Source: an uncultured beta proteobacterium
GTDB lineage: Bacteria > Pseudomonadota > Gammaproteobacteria > Burkholderiales > Burkholderiaceae_C
Assembly (NCBI GenBank): GCA_903958915.1
Contig: CAJBVC010000880.1
Span: forward strand, 1-5,715
Reading direction: 5' to 3'
Length of the DNA: 5,715 bases
Within the stretch, counting starts at the first letter, position 1, and each line of letters begins with the position of its first letter. The notes beneath the pieces are model-generated. The model saw nothing but the letters and a program-made list of their open reading frames with translations. It was not told the DNA's origin and did not search any database. Shown here piece after piece: positions 1 to 5,445 of this stretch. Position numbers and translations under genes: made by a program.

Positions 1-69
1 AGGCCTCTGCTCCGTGTCCCCCGCCCGCTGCGCGGTCTCCTCCTTGACCTGCGCAGAAGCCTCTACCAC
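1..69 (-). CDS. Unidentified protein, N-terminal 23 codons only (runs off the window)
   Basis: An open frame on the minus strand begins with GTG at 69-67 and is still open at position 1, reading (M)VEASAQVKEETAQRAGDT and on. I chose the GTG because an AGGAGG Shine-Dalgarno (79-84) lies 9 nt before it, and because the third codon positions in this frame are strongly G/C, like the neighbouring genes. An ATG at 76-74 in another frame sits only 2 nt after the same site and gives a glycine-rich, poorly coding peptide, so I rejected it. The start is hydrophilic and charged, with no signal peptide or membrane segment visible. It follows pyrC by 13 bp on the same strand, so it is probably co-transcribed and translationally coupled to it. 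I do not recognise the family from so short a piece. Confidence 0.42.
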   Translation of the reverse strand, partial: MVEASAQVKEETAQRAGDTEQRP

Positions 70-78
70 CCCGCATCC

Positions 79-84
79 CCTCCT
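79..84 (-). promoter_or_regulatory. Shine-Dalgarno AGGAGG overlapping the pyrC stop codon
   Basis: Read on the minus strand this is a perfect AGGAGG, 9 nt before a GTG start (69). It overlaps the pyrC TAG stop (85-83). Ribosomes ending pyrC would sit on it, which suggests translational coupling to the next gene. It is also the main reason for choosing the GTG start rather than the ATG at 76. Confidence 0.5.
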
Positions 85-1114
85 ACACCATGCGCCACGG
101 CAAGGTCTCGCCAGCGCACAGAGGCTTGAGGGTGGCATCGCCAAAGGCAACGCTCTCGGGCAGGGTCAGGTTCTCGCGGCGCAGGTTGACGGTGCCGGTG
201 TTGCGCGGCAGGCCGTAAAAGTCGGCACCAAAAAAGCTGGCAAAGCCTTCAAGTTTGTCCTGCGCGCCCGCCGCATCGAACGCTTGGGCATACAACTCCA
301 TGGCACTCAAGGCGGTATAGCAACCTGCGCAGCTGCTCGCATGCTCCTTTAGGTGCGTGGGATGCGGGGCGCTGTCGGTACCCAGAAAAAACCTGTCGCT
401 ACCGCTGGTGGCGGCCTGCACCAATGCCAGACGATGCACTTCGCGTTTGAGTACTGGCAGACAGTAGTAGTGGGGCCGAATACCGCCGGTGAAAATGGCG
501 TTGCGGTTGTAGAGCAGATGGTGGGCGGTGATGGTCGCGCCTGTGAAGCGGTCAGCCTCTGCAACATACTGCGCCGCTTCGCGGGTGGTGATGTGCTCAA
601 ACACGATCTTCAGCTCAGGAAAATCCTTGCGCAACGGAATCAGCTGGGTGTCGATGAACACCGCCTCGCGGTCGAACAGGTCAATCTCAGGGGCGGTCAC
701 CTCGCCGTGCACCAGCAGGGGCATGCCGGCGCGTTGCATAGCTTCGAGCGTGGCGTAGGTCTTCCTTACATCGGTCACCCCGGCGTCGCTGTTGGTGGTG
801 GCTCCTGCCGGATAGAGTTTGAGCGCCACCACACCGACGTCTTTGGCTCGCAGAATCTCATCGGCGGGCAAATTGTCGGTGAGGTAAAGCGTCATCAACG
901 GAGTAAACGACACGCCTTGTGGAACCGCCGCAAGAATACGCTCGCGATAGGCCACCGCCTGCACTGCAGTGGTCACCGGAGGGCGCAGGTTGGGCATGAC
1001 GATGGCACGGGCAAACTGGGCCGCGGTATGAGGGACCACCGCTTGCAGTGCATCACCGTCACGCAGGTGCACATGCCAGTCGTCGGGGCGGGTCAGGGTC
1101 AGCGTGTCAGTCAT
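83..1114 (-). CDS. pyrC: Dihydroorotase PyrC
   Basis: Catalyses reversible cyclisation of N-carbamoyl-L-aspartate to dihydroorotate, the third step of de novo pyrimidine synthesis, in the cytoplasm. The protein is 343 aa, close to E. coli PyrC (about 348 aa, type II dihydroorotase of the amidohydrolase superfamily). All expected binuclear zinc ligands are visible: HVH at 14-16 in WHVHLRDG, the carboxylated lysine K99 in ALKLYPAGAT, H136 in LLVHGEV, H174 in VFEHIT, and the catalytic D246 in FFLGTDSAPH. The NLRPP substrate-binding segment is at 42-46. I chose the ATG at 1114 because it places HVH at the usual distance from the N-terminus and an AGGAA ribosome site lies 10 nt upstream; a TTG at 1138 would put that site inside the gene. 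It lies 34 bp after the LysR gene on the same strand and 13 bp before a further gene, so an operon is likely. No pyrimidine-responsive attenuator was seen. The enzyme looks intact. Confidence 0.97.
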   Translation of the reverse strand: MTDTLTLTRPDDWHVHLRDGDALQAVVPHTAAQFARAIVMPNLRPPVTTAVQAVAYRERILAAVPQGVSFTPLMTLYLTDNLPADEILRAKDVGVVALKLYPAGATTNSDAGVTDVRKTYATLEAMQRAGMPLLVHGEVTAPEIDLFDREAVFIDTQLIPLRKDFPELKIVFEHITTREAAQYVAEADRFTGATITAHHLLYNRNAIFTGGIRPHYYCLPVLKREVHRLALVQAATSGSDRFFLGTDSAPHPTHLKEHASSCAGCYTALSAMELYAQAFDAAGAQDKLEGFASFFGADFYGLPRNTGTVNLRRENLTLPESVAFGDATLKPLCAGETLPWRMV

Positions 1115-1124
1115 GAGGTCAATA

Positions 1125-1129
1125 TTCCT
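1125..1129 (-). promoter_or_regulatory. Ribosome binding site of pyrC
   Basis: AGGAA on the minus strand, 10 nt before the ATG at 1114. It supports that start over the in-frame TTG at 1138, which is upstream of the site. Confidence 0.5.
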
Positions 1130-1148
1130 GAAATTCAATGGGGTTTGT

Positions 1149-2090
1149 TTATCCGGCGGTCAGGTGCGCCCAGAGGGCTTGTGCAGCGCTTTTGTGGGCC
1201 CTGCCTCCCACACGATGCGCTTCCTTGCCAATCGGCCGCTCTCGGTAGGCCCGCACGTCCATGGTGAACTGCATGGTTGGAAAGCCATGGGGCACGGCGC
1301 TCACCAGTTTCTTGCTGCGCAATTCCTTGCGAATGGCACTCTGGGGCAGGAAGGCTATGCCGTGCCCTTCGAGCGCCATCGCCTTGAGCCCCTCGGCCAT
1401 GTCGGTCTCGTACACGCGGTCCAGGTGCATCGGGGTAATCGATTGCTTCAGGATCAGGTCCACCACCTGGCCCAGATAGGCTCCGGGTGCGTAGCCCAGG
1501 TAAGGCAAGGGCTTGTCCAGCTTGCCAGGGAATGCATACAGAGGCTCACCATCCACATCTGCCCGCACATAGGGCGCAATCACTTCTTCCCCCAGACTCA
1601 CCATCTCATAACGGTCGGCATCGAGTTGAAACGGCTGGGACGGATGGGTGTAGGCGATCAACAAGTCACAACTACCCTCCACCAGTCGCATCACGGCGTC
1701 GTGCACGTTGAGTGCAATCAGGCGGCTTTTGATCGGGCCAAAATGCTCACGCAGATTCGTGACCCAGGCCGGGAAAAACGTAAATGCCAGCGTGTGCGGC
1801 ACCGCGAATTCGATGAAGTCGTGTCCTGCGGCTGTATGGCCACGCAGCATGGCGCGAGTGCTTTGAAGCGCTTGCAGAATTTCCATCGACTGGTCGTAGA
1901 GTGTCTCGCCCGCCGGTGTGAGACGGGTCGGGTAACTGCTACGGTCCACCAGATCGGTTCCGGCCCACGCCTCGAGTGACTGGATGCGCCGGGAAAAAGC
2001 GGGTTGTGTCACATGGCGCAATTGGGCCGAACGACTGAAACTGCGCGTCTCCGCCAGCGAAACAAAATCCTCAAGCCATTTGGTTTCCAT
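1149..2090 (-). CDS. LysR-family transcriptional regulator, HypT/YjiE-like
   Basis: A DNA-binding regulator of 313 aa, typical LysR length. The N-terminal winged helix-turn-helix spans about residues 1-60, with the core at 15-40 (SFSRSAQLRHVTQPAFSRRI and on), followed by a linker helix and a substrate-binding-type effector domain from about 90 to the end. From memory it aligns well to E. coli HypT (YjiE): ETKWL..F at the start, QPAFSRRI in the HTH, and ALEGHGIAFLP against ALDGCGIAWLP near 239-249. HypT is a hypochlorite sensor working by methionine oxidation. Of its Met123, Met206 and Met230, only the last appears conserved here (M231); L113 and L206 stand at the other two. Its ligand or signal is therefore unknown. 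I chose the ATG at 2090, which starts METKWLEDF; a GTG at 2096 would add two residues. No ribosome site precedes either. It is divergent from the GNAT gene and just upstream of pyrC. LysR family is certain; the HypT-like subgroup is likely. Confidence 0.92.
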   Translation of the reverse strand: METKWLEDFVSLAETRSFSRSAQLRHVTQPAFSRRIQSLEAWAGTDLVDRSSYPTRLTPAGETLYDQSMEILQALQSTRAMLRGHTAAGHDFIEFAVPHTLAFTFFPAWVTNLREHFGPIKSRLIALNVHDAVMRLVEGSCDLLIAYTHPSQPFQLDADRYEMVSLGEEVIAPYVRADVDGEPLYAFPGKLDKPLPYLGYAPGAYLGQVVDLILKQSITPMHLDRVYETDMAEGLKAMALEGHGIAFLPQSAIRKELRSKKLVSAVPHGFPTMQFTMDVRAYRERPIGKEAHRVGGRAHKSAAQALWAHLTAG

Positions 2091-2098
2091 GGGCACAA

Positions 2099-2104
2099 TT
2101 ATGC
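2099..2104 (-). promoter_or_regulatory. Possible -10 box of the LysR gene
   Basis: CATAAT on the minus strand (5 of 6 to TATAAT), 8 nt before the ATG at 2090. I find no good -35 box 16-18 bp upstream. If used, transcription would start within about 3 nt of the start codon, giving a leaderless or nearly leaderless mRNA, consistent with the absence of a Shine-Dalgarno sequence. This is inference from sequence alone. Confidence 0.25.
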
Positions 2105-2126
2105 GCGGATGGCATCGGGTCTAGCC

Positions 2127-2210
2127 ATGACCTACCGCGTCACACGCTAGCGTGAAGACGGCAAGCACGTCGAACGTTGCGCCGAATTTCCCTTACTGAA
2201 CTGGTTGGCG
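2127..2210 (+). pseudogene. Possible relic of a small gene with an in-frame TAG
   Basis: In the LysR/GNAT spacer, an ATG at 2127 opens a frame reading MTYRVTR, a TAG stop (2148-2150), then REDGKHVERCAEFPLLNWLA before codon quality drops. The residues and the G/C-rich third positions look protein-like on both sides of the stop. The stop lies in the centre of a 12-bp palindrome, and deleting the six bases CTAGCG would restore a continuous frame (TREDGKHVERC). No ribosome site is evident. It could be a degraded small gene, a seven-codon leader, or chance. The frame continues without a stop into the GNAT frame. Confidence 0.2.
2143..2154. promoter_or_regulatory. Perfect 12-bp palindrome CACGCTAGCGTG, candidate operator
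   Basis: A perfect inverted repeat without a spacer lies 53 bp upstream of the LysR start and about 144 bp upstream of the GNAT start. LysR regulators usually autoregulate from sites in such a divergent spacer, typically with a T-N11-A core, so this is a plausible operator. It does not itself contain a clear T-N11-A with dyad arms, and no second copy was seen in the window. Confidence 0.25.
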
Positions 2211-2223
2211 AAGAGGTCAAGAA

Positions 2224-2229
2224 TAAAAT
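2224..2229 (+). promoter_or_regulatory. Possible -10 box for the GNAT gene
   Basis: TAAAAT (5 of 6 to TATAAT) in a locally A-rich stretch, about 70 bp before the ATG at 2298. No convincing -35 hexamer lies 16-18 bp upstream, so the call is weak. It also argues against a coding extension through this stretch, where codons such as AGG, AGA and ATA are unlike the rest of the gene. Confidence 0.25.
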
Positions 2230-2297
2230 CAACGGTAACCTTCACACAGGGTCACACCAGCCTTTCCGGCAACCCCAGAGCCTCTTGCGTCTTCGCT

Positions 2298-2825
2298 ATG
2301 ACCGTCCTCACTACCGAACGACTGAGCCTCGTACCGTTCACAGACCATCATGTGGATGGTTTGAGTGCAATGAACTCTGACCCAGAGGTCATGCGCTACC
2401 TATCGGGGCGGCCAGAGACGCGTGACGAGACTGTGGTGTTCGTTGAGCGGGTCAAACAACGCTGGAGCGAGTTCGGGTACTCGTGGTGGAGTTTCATTGA
2501 AAAGGAGACCGGGGAAATCGTGGGTGCGGGTGCCCTGCAGAACTTGCGCCGGGGGGCAACGGTATCGCCCGATCCAACCTGCCCGCTGGAAATTGGCTGG
2601 AGGCTTCGACGCGATTGCTGGCACAAGGGAATGGCCAGCGAAGCGGCGCGGGCGATTGCTGGCTTTGCCTTCGATACGGTCCATGCAGACGAACTCTATG
2701 CCGTATGCCATCCGGACAATGTCGCGTCTATCAATGTCATGCAACGCCTGGGTATGCAGTACACGGGGCTACAAACTTGGTACGGCAAGAATCTGGCAAC
2801 GTACCAAACCACTGCCATGCGGTAA
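2298..2825 (+). CDS. GNAT-family N-acetyltransferase (RimJ/RimL type)
   Basis: Predicted to transfer an acetyl group from acetyl-CoA to an amine. The substrate cannot be told: in this subgroup it may be a protein N-terminus, an amino acid, a polyamine or a drug. The protein is 175 aa, a usual length. LTTERLSLVPFT at 4-15 is the typical first strand of the RimL-like subgroup, and NSDPEVMRYL follows at 26-35. The acetyl-CoA loop is at 97-116, with LEIGWRL and then WHKGMASEAAR, a standard W-x-K-G-x-A-S/T-E-A form. The later motif DNVASINVMQRLGM (140-153) marks the C-terminal CoA-side helix. I chose the ATG at 2298 because homology begins at once there; the frame is open back to a TTG at 2205 but those 31 codons look non-coding. 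No good Shine-Dalgarno was found. It is a lone gene: divergent from the LysR gene, convergent with the ABC gene. It appears intact. Confidence 0.88.
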   Translation: MTVLTTERLSLVPFTDHHVDGLSAMNSDPEVMRYLSGRPETRDETVVFVERVKQRWSEFGYSWWSFIEKETGEIVGAGALQNLRRGATVSPDPTCPLEIGWRLRRDCWHKGMASEAARAIAGFAFDTVHADELYAVCHPDNVASINVMQRLGMQYTGLQTWYGKNLATYQTTAMR

Positions 2826-2864
2826 CTTGAAAGATGTCCGCTTTGACTGCAACACACCCCGGTA

Positions 2865-3016
2865 AGCCGGTGGACCGGGTGTCCCTTCGTCGGCCTGCAA
2901 TTCGCGGTTGCCACAGACTCGGCGCTCCAGCCACAGTGTTGACGCAATAACCGACGCTACCAGTAACGGACCGACCGCGAGCACAAGCCAGGGAAGGGAC
3001 ACCCGGTCCACCGGCT
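2865..3016. repeat. 152-bp fold-back element with perfect 24-bp inverted arms
   Basis: Arms 2865-2888 and 2993-3016 are exact reverse complements over 24 bp (left arm begins AGCCGGTGGACCGGG). The symmetry continues inward about the same centre: 2892-2894 with 2987-2989, and 2902-2910 with 2972-2980 (nine pairs, one of them G-U). The whole stretch could form one long interrupted hairpin. It lies in the gap between the convergent GNAT and ABC genes. No target-site duplication is visible beside the arms, no T-run follows them, and no transposase is present. It could be a MITE-like element, a remnant of a small insertion, or a bidirectional termination or mRNA-protection structure. The inverted repeat is certain; its nature is not. 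Confidence 0.85.
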
Positions 3017-3049
3017 CCACCACAACGCAACGCATACGGGCAGCAACAA

Positions 3050-3107
3050 GCTGCTACATATTCAGGAGCGCCTTGCGCTTATCCTGCGGGCTCTGGAGGC
3101 TGATTTC
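3050..3107 (-). repeat. Gene-end intergenic repeat, copy A (next to the ABC gene stop)
   Basis: Read on the minus strand it begins at the ABC stop codon with GAAATCAGCCTCCAGAGC, contains ATAAGCGCAAGGCGCT (5-bp stem AGCGC/GCGCT, 3-nt loop, at 3067-3079), and ends CTGAATATGTAGCAGC. It resembles a diverged copy of the short interspersed repeat I recall in Comamonadaceae genomes (roughly GAAA..GCCTCCAGC..ATAAGCGCAAG.AGCTA). A second diverged copy lies at 5391-5445. The hairpin may slow exonucleases or assist termination, but no U-run follows it. Confidence 0.5.
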
Positions 3108-4926
3108 ACTCCGAACTCTGCTGCAAAGCCCACATCTCGGCATAGCGACCCTGCAGCGCCATCAAGGTGGCGTGGTTGCCGCGCTCGATGATGCGGCCGG
3201 CCTCCATCACCAGAATTTCATGCGCATCCACCACGGTGGACAGGCGGTGCGCAATCACCAGCGTAGTCTTGTTGCGGGCCACGCTTTGCAACTCGGCCTG
3301 AATGGCGCGCTCGTTGGCGGAGTCCAGGGCCGAGGTGGCTTCATCAAAGATCAGAACTGGCGGGTTCTTGAGCAGGGTGCGCGCAATCGCCACCCGCTGC
3401 TTCTCACCGCCAGACAACTTGAGCCCGCGCTCGCCTACCATGGTGGCGTAGCCCAGAGGTGTGGCTGCGATGAAGCTGTGGATATGCGCGGAGGAAGCCG
3501 CCTCCTCCACTTGCGCCCGCGTGGCGCCCGGCTTTCCGTAGGCGATGTTGTACTCCACGGTGTCGTTGAACAGCACGGTGTCCTGCGGCACGATGCCAAT
3601 GGCCTGGCGCACGCTGGACTGGGTAACCTGTTTGATGTCTTGGCCCTCGATCAAAATGCGCCCCTGCTGCACGTCGTAGAAGCGGTACAGCAACCGCGCC
3701 AGCGTGGACTTGCCTGAGCCCGACGGCCCGACCACGGCCACCGTTTTGCCAGCCGGGATTTCAAAGCTGATGTGGTGCAGGATGGGGCGTGCCGGGTCGT
3801 AGTGAAAGCTCACGTTCTCAAACGCCAGGCTGGTCGACTCCGACAGTTGCAAGGCCTGCGCCCCCGGCACGTCGGCCACCTCGCGCTCACGCTCCATCAG
3901 GCCAAACATCTTCTCCAGGTCGGTCAGGCTCTGTTTGATTTCTCGGTAAATCACCCCTAGAAAGTTCAACGGCACGAAGACCTGAATCGTGAAGGCATTC
4001 ACCATCACCAGGTCGCCGAGCGTCATGGTGCCATCCACCACACCCTGGGTGGCGCGCCACAGCATGGCCACCAGCCCGGTGGCGATGATGAGTTGTTGCC
4101 CGGTATTGAGCAAGGACAACGTGGTCTGGCTCTTGAGACGCGCCTCACGCAATCGCTCCAGACTCACGTCGTAGCGGCTGGCTTCAAACTTCTCGTTGTT
4201 GAAATACTTCACCGTCTCGTAATTCAGCAGGGAGTCCACCGCCTTGGTATGGGCCGCCGAGTCAAACTCATTGGCCTGGCGGCGAAACTTGGTACGCCAC
4301 TCGGTGATCAGCACCGTGAAAATGATGTACGCCACCAGCGCCGCGAGCGTGATCCATGCGAACCATAAATCGAACTTCACGCTCAGAATCGTCACCACCA
4401 TGACCACTTCCAGCAAAGTGGGCAGCAGGCTGAACAGCAGAAACTGAATGAGCGACTCAATGCCGCGCACACCGCGTTCAATGTCGCGTGTCATGCCACC
4501 GGTTTGGCGCTCCAGGTGAAAGCGCAGGCTTAACGCGTGCAAATGCTCAAAGGTCTGCAGCGCAATGCTGCGTGCCGCGCCCTGTGTCGCCTTGGCAAAC
4601 ACCAGTTCGCGCAGTTCGTTGAGCATGGTGGCAGACAGCCGCAAGGCACCATAGGCAAACAGCAAGGCCACCGGCACCACCAGAACCATCGCGGGATTGC
4701 CGGGCTGGAAACTCATACTGTCGACAATGTCCTTGAGCAGTATCGGCACAGAGACGTTGGCAACTTTGGCGCCAACCACAAAGACCAGCGCCACGATAAC
4801 GCGCCACTTGTAGGTCCAAAGATAGGGAACCAGCCGGGCCAGCGTTGCCCAGTCGGATTTGGGAGCAGCACCCGGCACTGGTGCCGCGTTTGGTGCAAGA
4901 GGAAGGGAATGGCCGTGTGGGCGCAT
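3106..4926 (-). CDS. Atm1-type ABC half-transporter (fused permease and ATPase)
   Basis: An inner-membrane exporter acting as a homodimer. The 606-aa protein has a short polar N-terminus (1-38), a six-helix transmembrane domain (about 40-330) and an ATPase domain (about 365-600). In the permease, SLLNYETVKYFNNE near 232-245 is a hallmark of Atm1/HMT1 transporters, and N274/Q277 in LLNTGQQ match the region that binds glutathione in the family. ATPase parts in order: A-loop Y376, Walker A GPSGSGKS (400-407), Q-loop Q448, signature LSGGEKQ (504-510), Walker B VLIFDE (524-529) with the catalytic glutamate, H-loop H560. Bacterial Atm1-like proteins export glutathione conjugates, oxidised glutathione or metal-thiolate complexes; the exact cargo here is inferred. 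I chose the ATG at 4926; an in-frame TTG at 4935 is possible, and no clear ribosome site helps either. It diverges from yciA with 40 bp between starts and stands alone on its strand. It looks intact. Confidence 0.93.
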   Translation of the reverse strand: MRPHGHSLPLAPNAAPVPGAAPKSDWATLARLVPYLWTYKWRVIVALVFVVGAKVANVSVPILLKDIVDSMSFQPGNPAMVLVVPVALLFAYGALRLSATMLNELRELVFAKATQGAARSIALQTFEHLHALSLRFHLERQTGGMTRDIERGVRGIESLIQFLLFSLLPTLLEVVMVVTILSVKFDLWFAWITLAALVAYIIFTVLITEWRTKFRRQANEFDSAAHTKAVDSLLNYETVKYFNNEKFEASRYDVSLERLREARLKSQTTLSLLNTGQQLIIATGLVAMLWRATQGVVDGTMTLGDLVMVNAFTIQVFVPLNFLGVIYREIKQSLTDLEKMFGLMEREREVADVPGAQALQLSESTSLAFENVSFHYDPARPILHHISFEIPAGKTVAVVGPSGSGKSTLARLLYRFYDVQQGRILIEGQDIKQVTQSSVRQAIGIVPQDTVLFNDTVEYNIAYGKPGATRAQVEEAASSAHIHSFIAATPLGYATMVGERGLKLSGGEKQRVAIARTLLKNPPVLIFDEATSALDSANERAIQAELQSVARNKTTLVIAHRLSTVVDAHEILVMEAGRIIERGNHATLMALQGRYAEMWALQQSSE

Positions 4927-4966
4927 GGGAGACAATCGTTGTTTTCAGCAGGATAGGATTGTGCCC
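4927..4966. promoter_or_regulatory. 40-bp divergent spacer between the ABC gene and yciA
   Basis: Both start codons flank this short stretch, so at least one promoter must overlap coding sequence. It contains an inverted repeat ACAA-TCG-TTGT (4932-4942) and a tandem AGGAT AGGAT (4950-4959). The second AGGA, 8 nt before the ATG at 4967, is the likely ribosome site of yciA. On the minus strand TCGACA (4973-4968) is a 5-of-6 match to a -35 box but lacks a good -10 at 17 bp. No promoter can be assigned firmly. Confidence 0.35.
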
Positions 4967-5377
4967 ATGTCGAAAAATACCAGCCCCACCAGCGTCCAAC
5001 TGCCCACCGATGAAGAATTGGTGCTCAAAGTCATCCCCATGCCTGCCGACTGCAACGCCAATGGCGACATCTTTGGCGGCTGGGTCATGGCGCAAGTGGA
5101 CCTGGCGGGCTCCGTACTGCCCGCGCGCTACACGAAAGGGCGCATGGCCACGGTGGCGGTGAATGAATTTATTTTCAAACAGCCGGTGCGGGTGGGCGAT
5201 ATCCTGAGCTTCTTCTCCAAGGTCAGCCGCATCGGGCGCACATCCATCACGGTGAAGGTGGAAGTTTATGCAGAGCGCTTCCGCGCGCAGGGTCAGTACA
5301 TCAAAGTGACGGAGGCCTCCGTGACGTATGTAGCGATAGACGACAATGGCCAGCCACGAGAAATCCCGAAGGACTAG
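4967..5377 (+). CDS. yciA: Acyl-CoA thioesterase YciA (hotdog fold)
   Basis: Hydrolyses acyl-CoA thioesters to free acid and CoA in the cytoplasm; the characterised E. coli and Haemophilus YciA enzymes act broadly on short to long acyl-CoAs and form hotdog-fold oligomers. This protein is 136 aa (E. coli 132). The diagnostic stretch MPADCNANGDIFGGWVMAQVD (residues 25-45) is nearly identical to the family, and D45 corresponds to catalytic Asp44 of Haemophilus HI0827. Further family marks are VNEFIFKQPVRVGDIL (65-80), SITVKVEVY (93-101) and TEASVTYVAIDDNGQPR (115-131). I chose the ATG at 4967, preceded by AGGA at 8 nt, because the family similarity starts just after it; an open extension back to 4859 runs antisense through the ABC gene and is not credible. 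It is transcribed away from the ABC gene, and a hairpin 45 bp after its stop may terminate it. No sign of damage. Confidence 0.95.
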   Translation: MSKNTSPTSVQLPTDEELVLKVIPMPADCNANGDIFGGWVMAQVDLAGSVLPARYTKGRMATVAVNEFIFKQPVRVGDILSFFSKVSRIGRTSITVKVEVYAERFRAQGQYIKVTEASVTYVAIDDNGQPREIPKD

Positions 5378-5390
5378 TGCCCCGCGGAAT

Positions 5391-5445
5391 TCACTATCAA
5401 TTCAGTAGCTGAACACGCAATCCTGGCGTGCGCCAGGGTCGTTTC
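5391..5445 (-). repeat. Gene-end intergenic repeat, copy B (next to the cytochrome stop)
   Basis: On the minus strand it begins directly after the cytochrome stop with GAAACGACCCTGGCG and ends AGCTACTGAATTGATAGTGA. It shares with copy A (3050-3107) the order GAAA, a CC-rich segment, CAGGAT, GCG, AGC and CTGAAT, each at similar spacing and each starting at a stop codon. I read them as two old copies of one Comamonadaceae repeat. The family assignment rests on memory and on this one pairwise comparison. Confidence 0.42.
5422..5437. terminator. Hairpin between the convergent yciA and cytochrome genes
   Basis: CCTGGC-GTGC-GCCAGG forms a perfect 6-bp GC-rich stem with a 4-nt loop. On the plus strand it is followed by GTCGTTTCTT, a partly T-rich tail, so it could terminate yciA. 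On the minus strand it begins 8 nt after the cytochrome stop but is followed by ATTGCGTGTT, a weaker tail. Bidirectional use is plausible. It is part of repeat copy B. Confidence 0.45.

Noticed and set aside
353..1267. 304-codon plus-strand open frame opposite pyrC and the LysR gene end
   Set aside because: It is antisense to pyrC, whose catalytic motifs are all present. The frame is open because of GC-rich codon bias and has no recognisable domain or start signal.
1104..1979. 291-codon plus-strand open frame opposite the LysR gene
   Set aside because: Antisense shadow of a clearly conserved LysR protein; its composition (His/Gln-rich) is typical of such mirror frames.
2205..2297. N-terminal extension of the GNAT protein from a TTG codon
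   Set aside because: The 31 extra codons include AGG, AGA, ATA and AAA clusters unlike the gene body, and family similarity starts right after the ATG at 2298.
3040..3054. GCAGC-AACAA-GCTGC hairpin as the terminator of the ABC gene
   Set aside because: Only 5 bp of stem, over 50 nt after the stop codon, and no T-run in either direction.
2826..3060. GNAT gene plus inverted repeat read as an integron gene cassette with attC
   Set aside because: The arms do not carry the RYYYAAC and GTTRRRY core sites at the outer ends, the 24-bp perfect arms are unlike attC architecture, and no neighbouring cassettes are present.
2908..3717. 269-codon plus-strand open frame opposite the ABC ATPase domain
   Set aside because: Overlaps the ATPase domain with Walker A, signature and Walker B on the other strand; no family resemblance of its own.
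4859..4966. Upstream extension of YciA by 36 codons
   Set aside because: It runs antisense through the ABC transporter start, and the YciA family begins at about the ATG at 4967, which has its own ribosome site.
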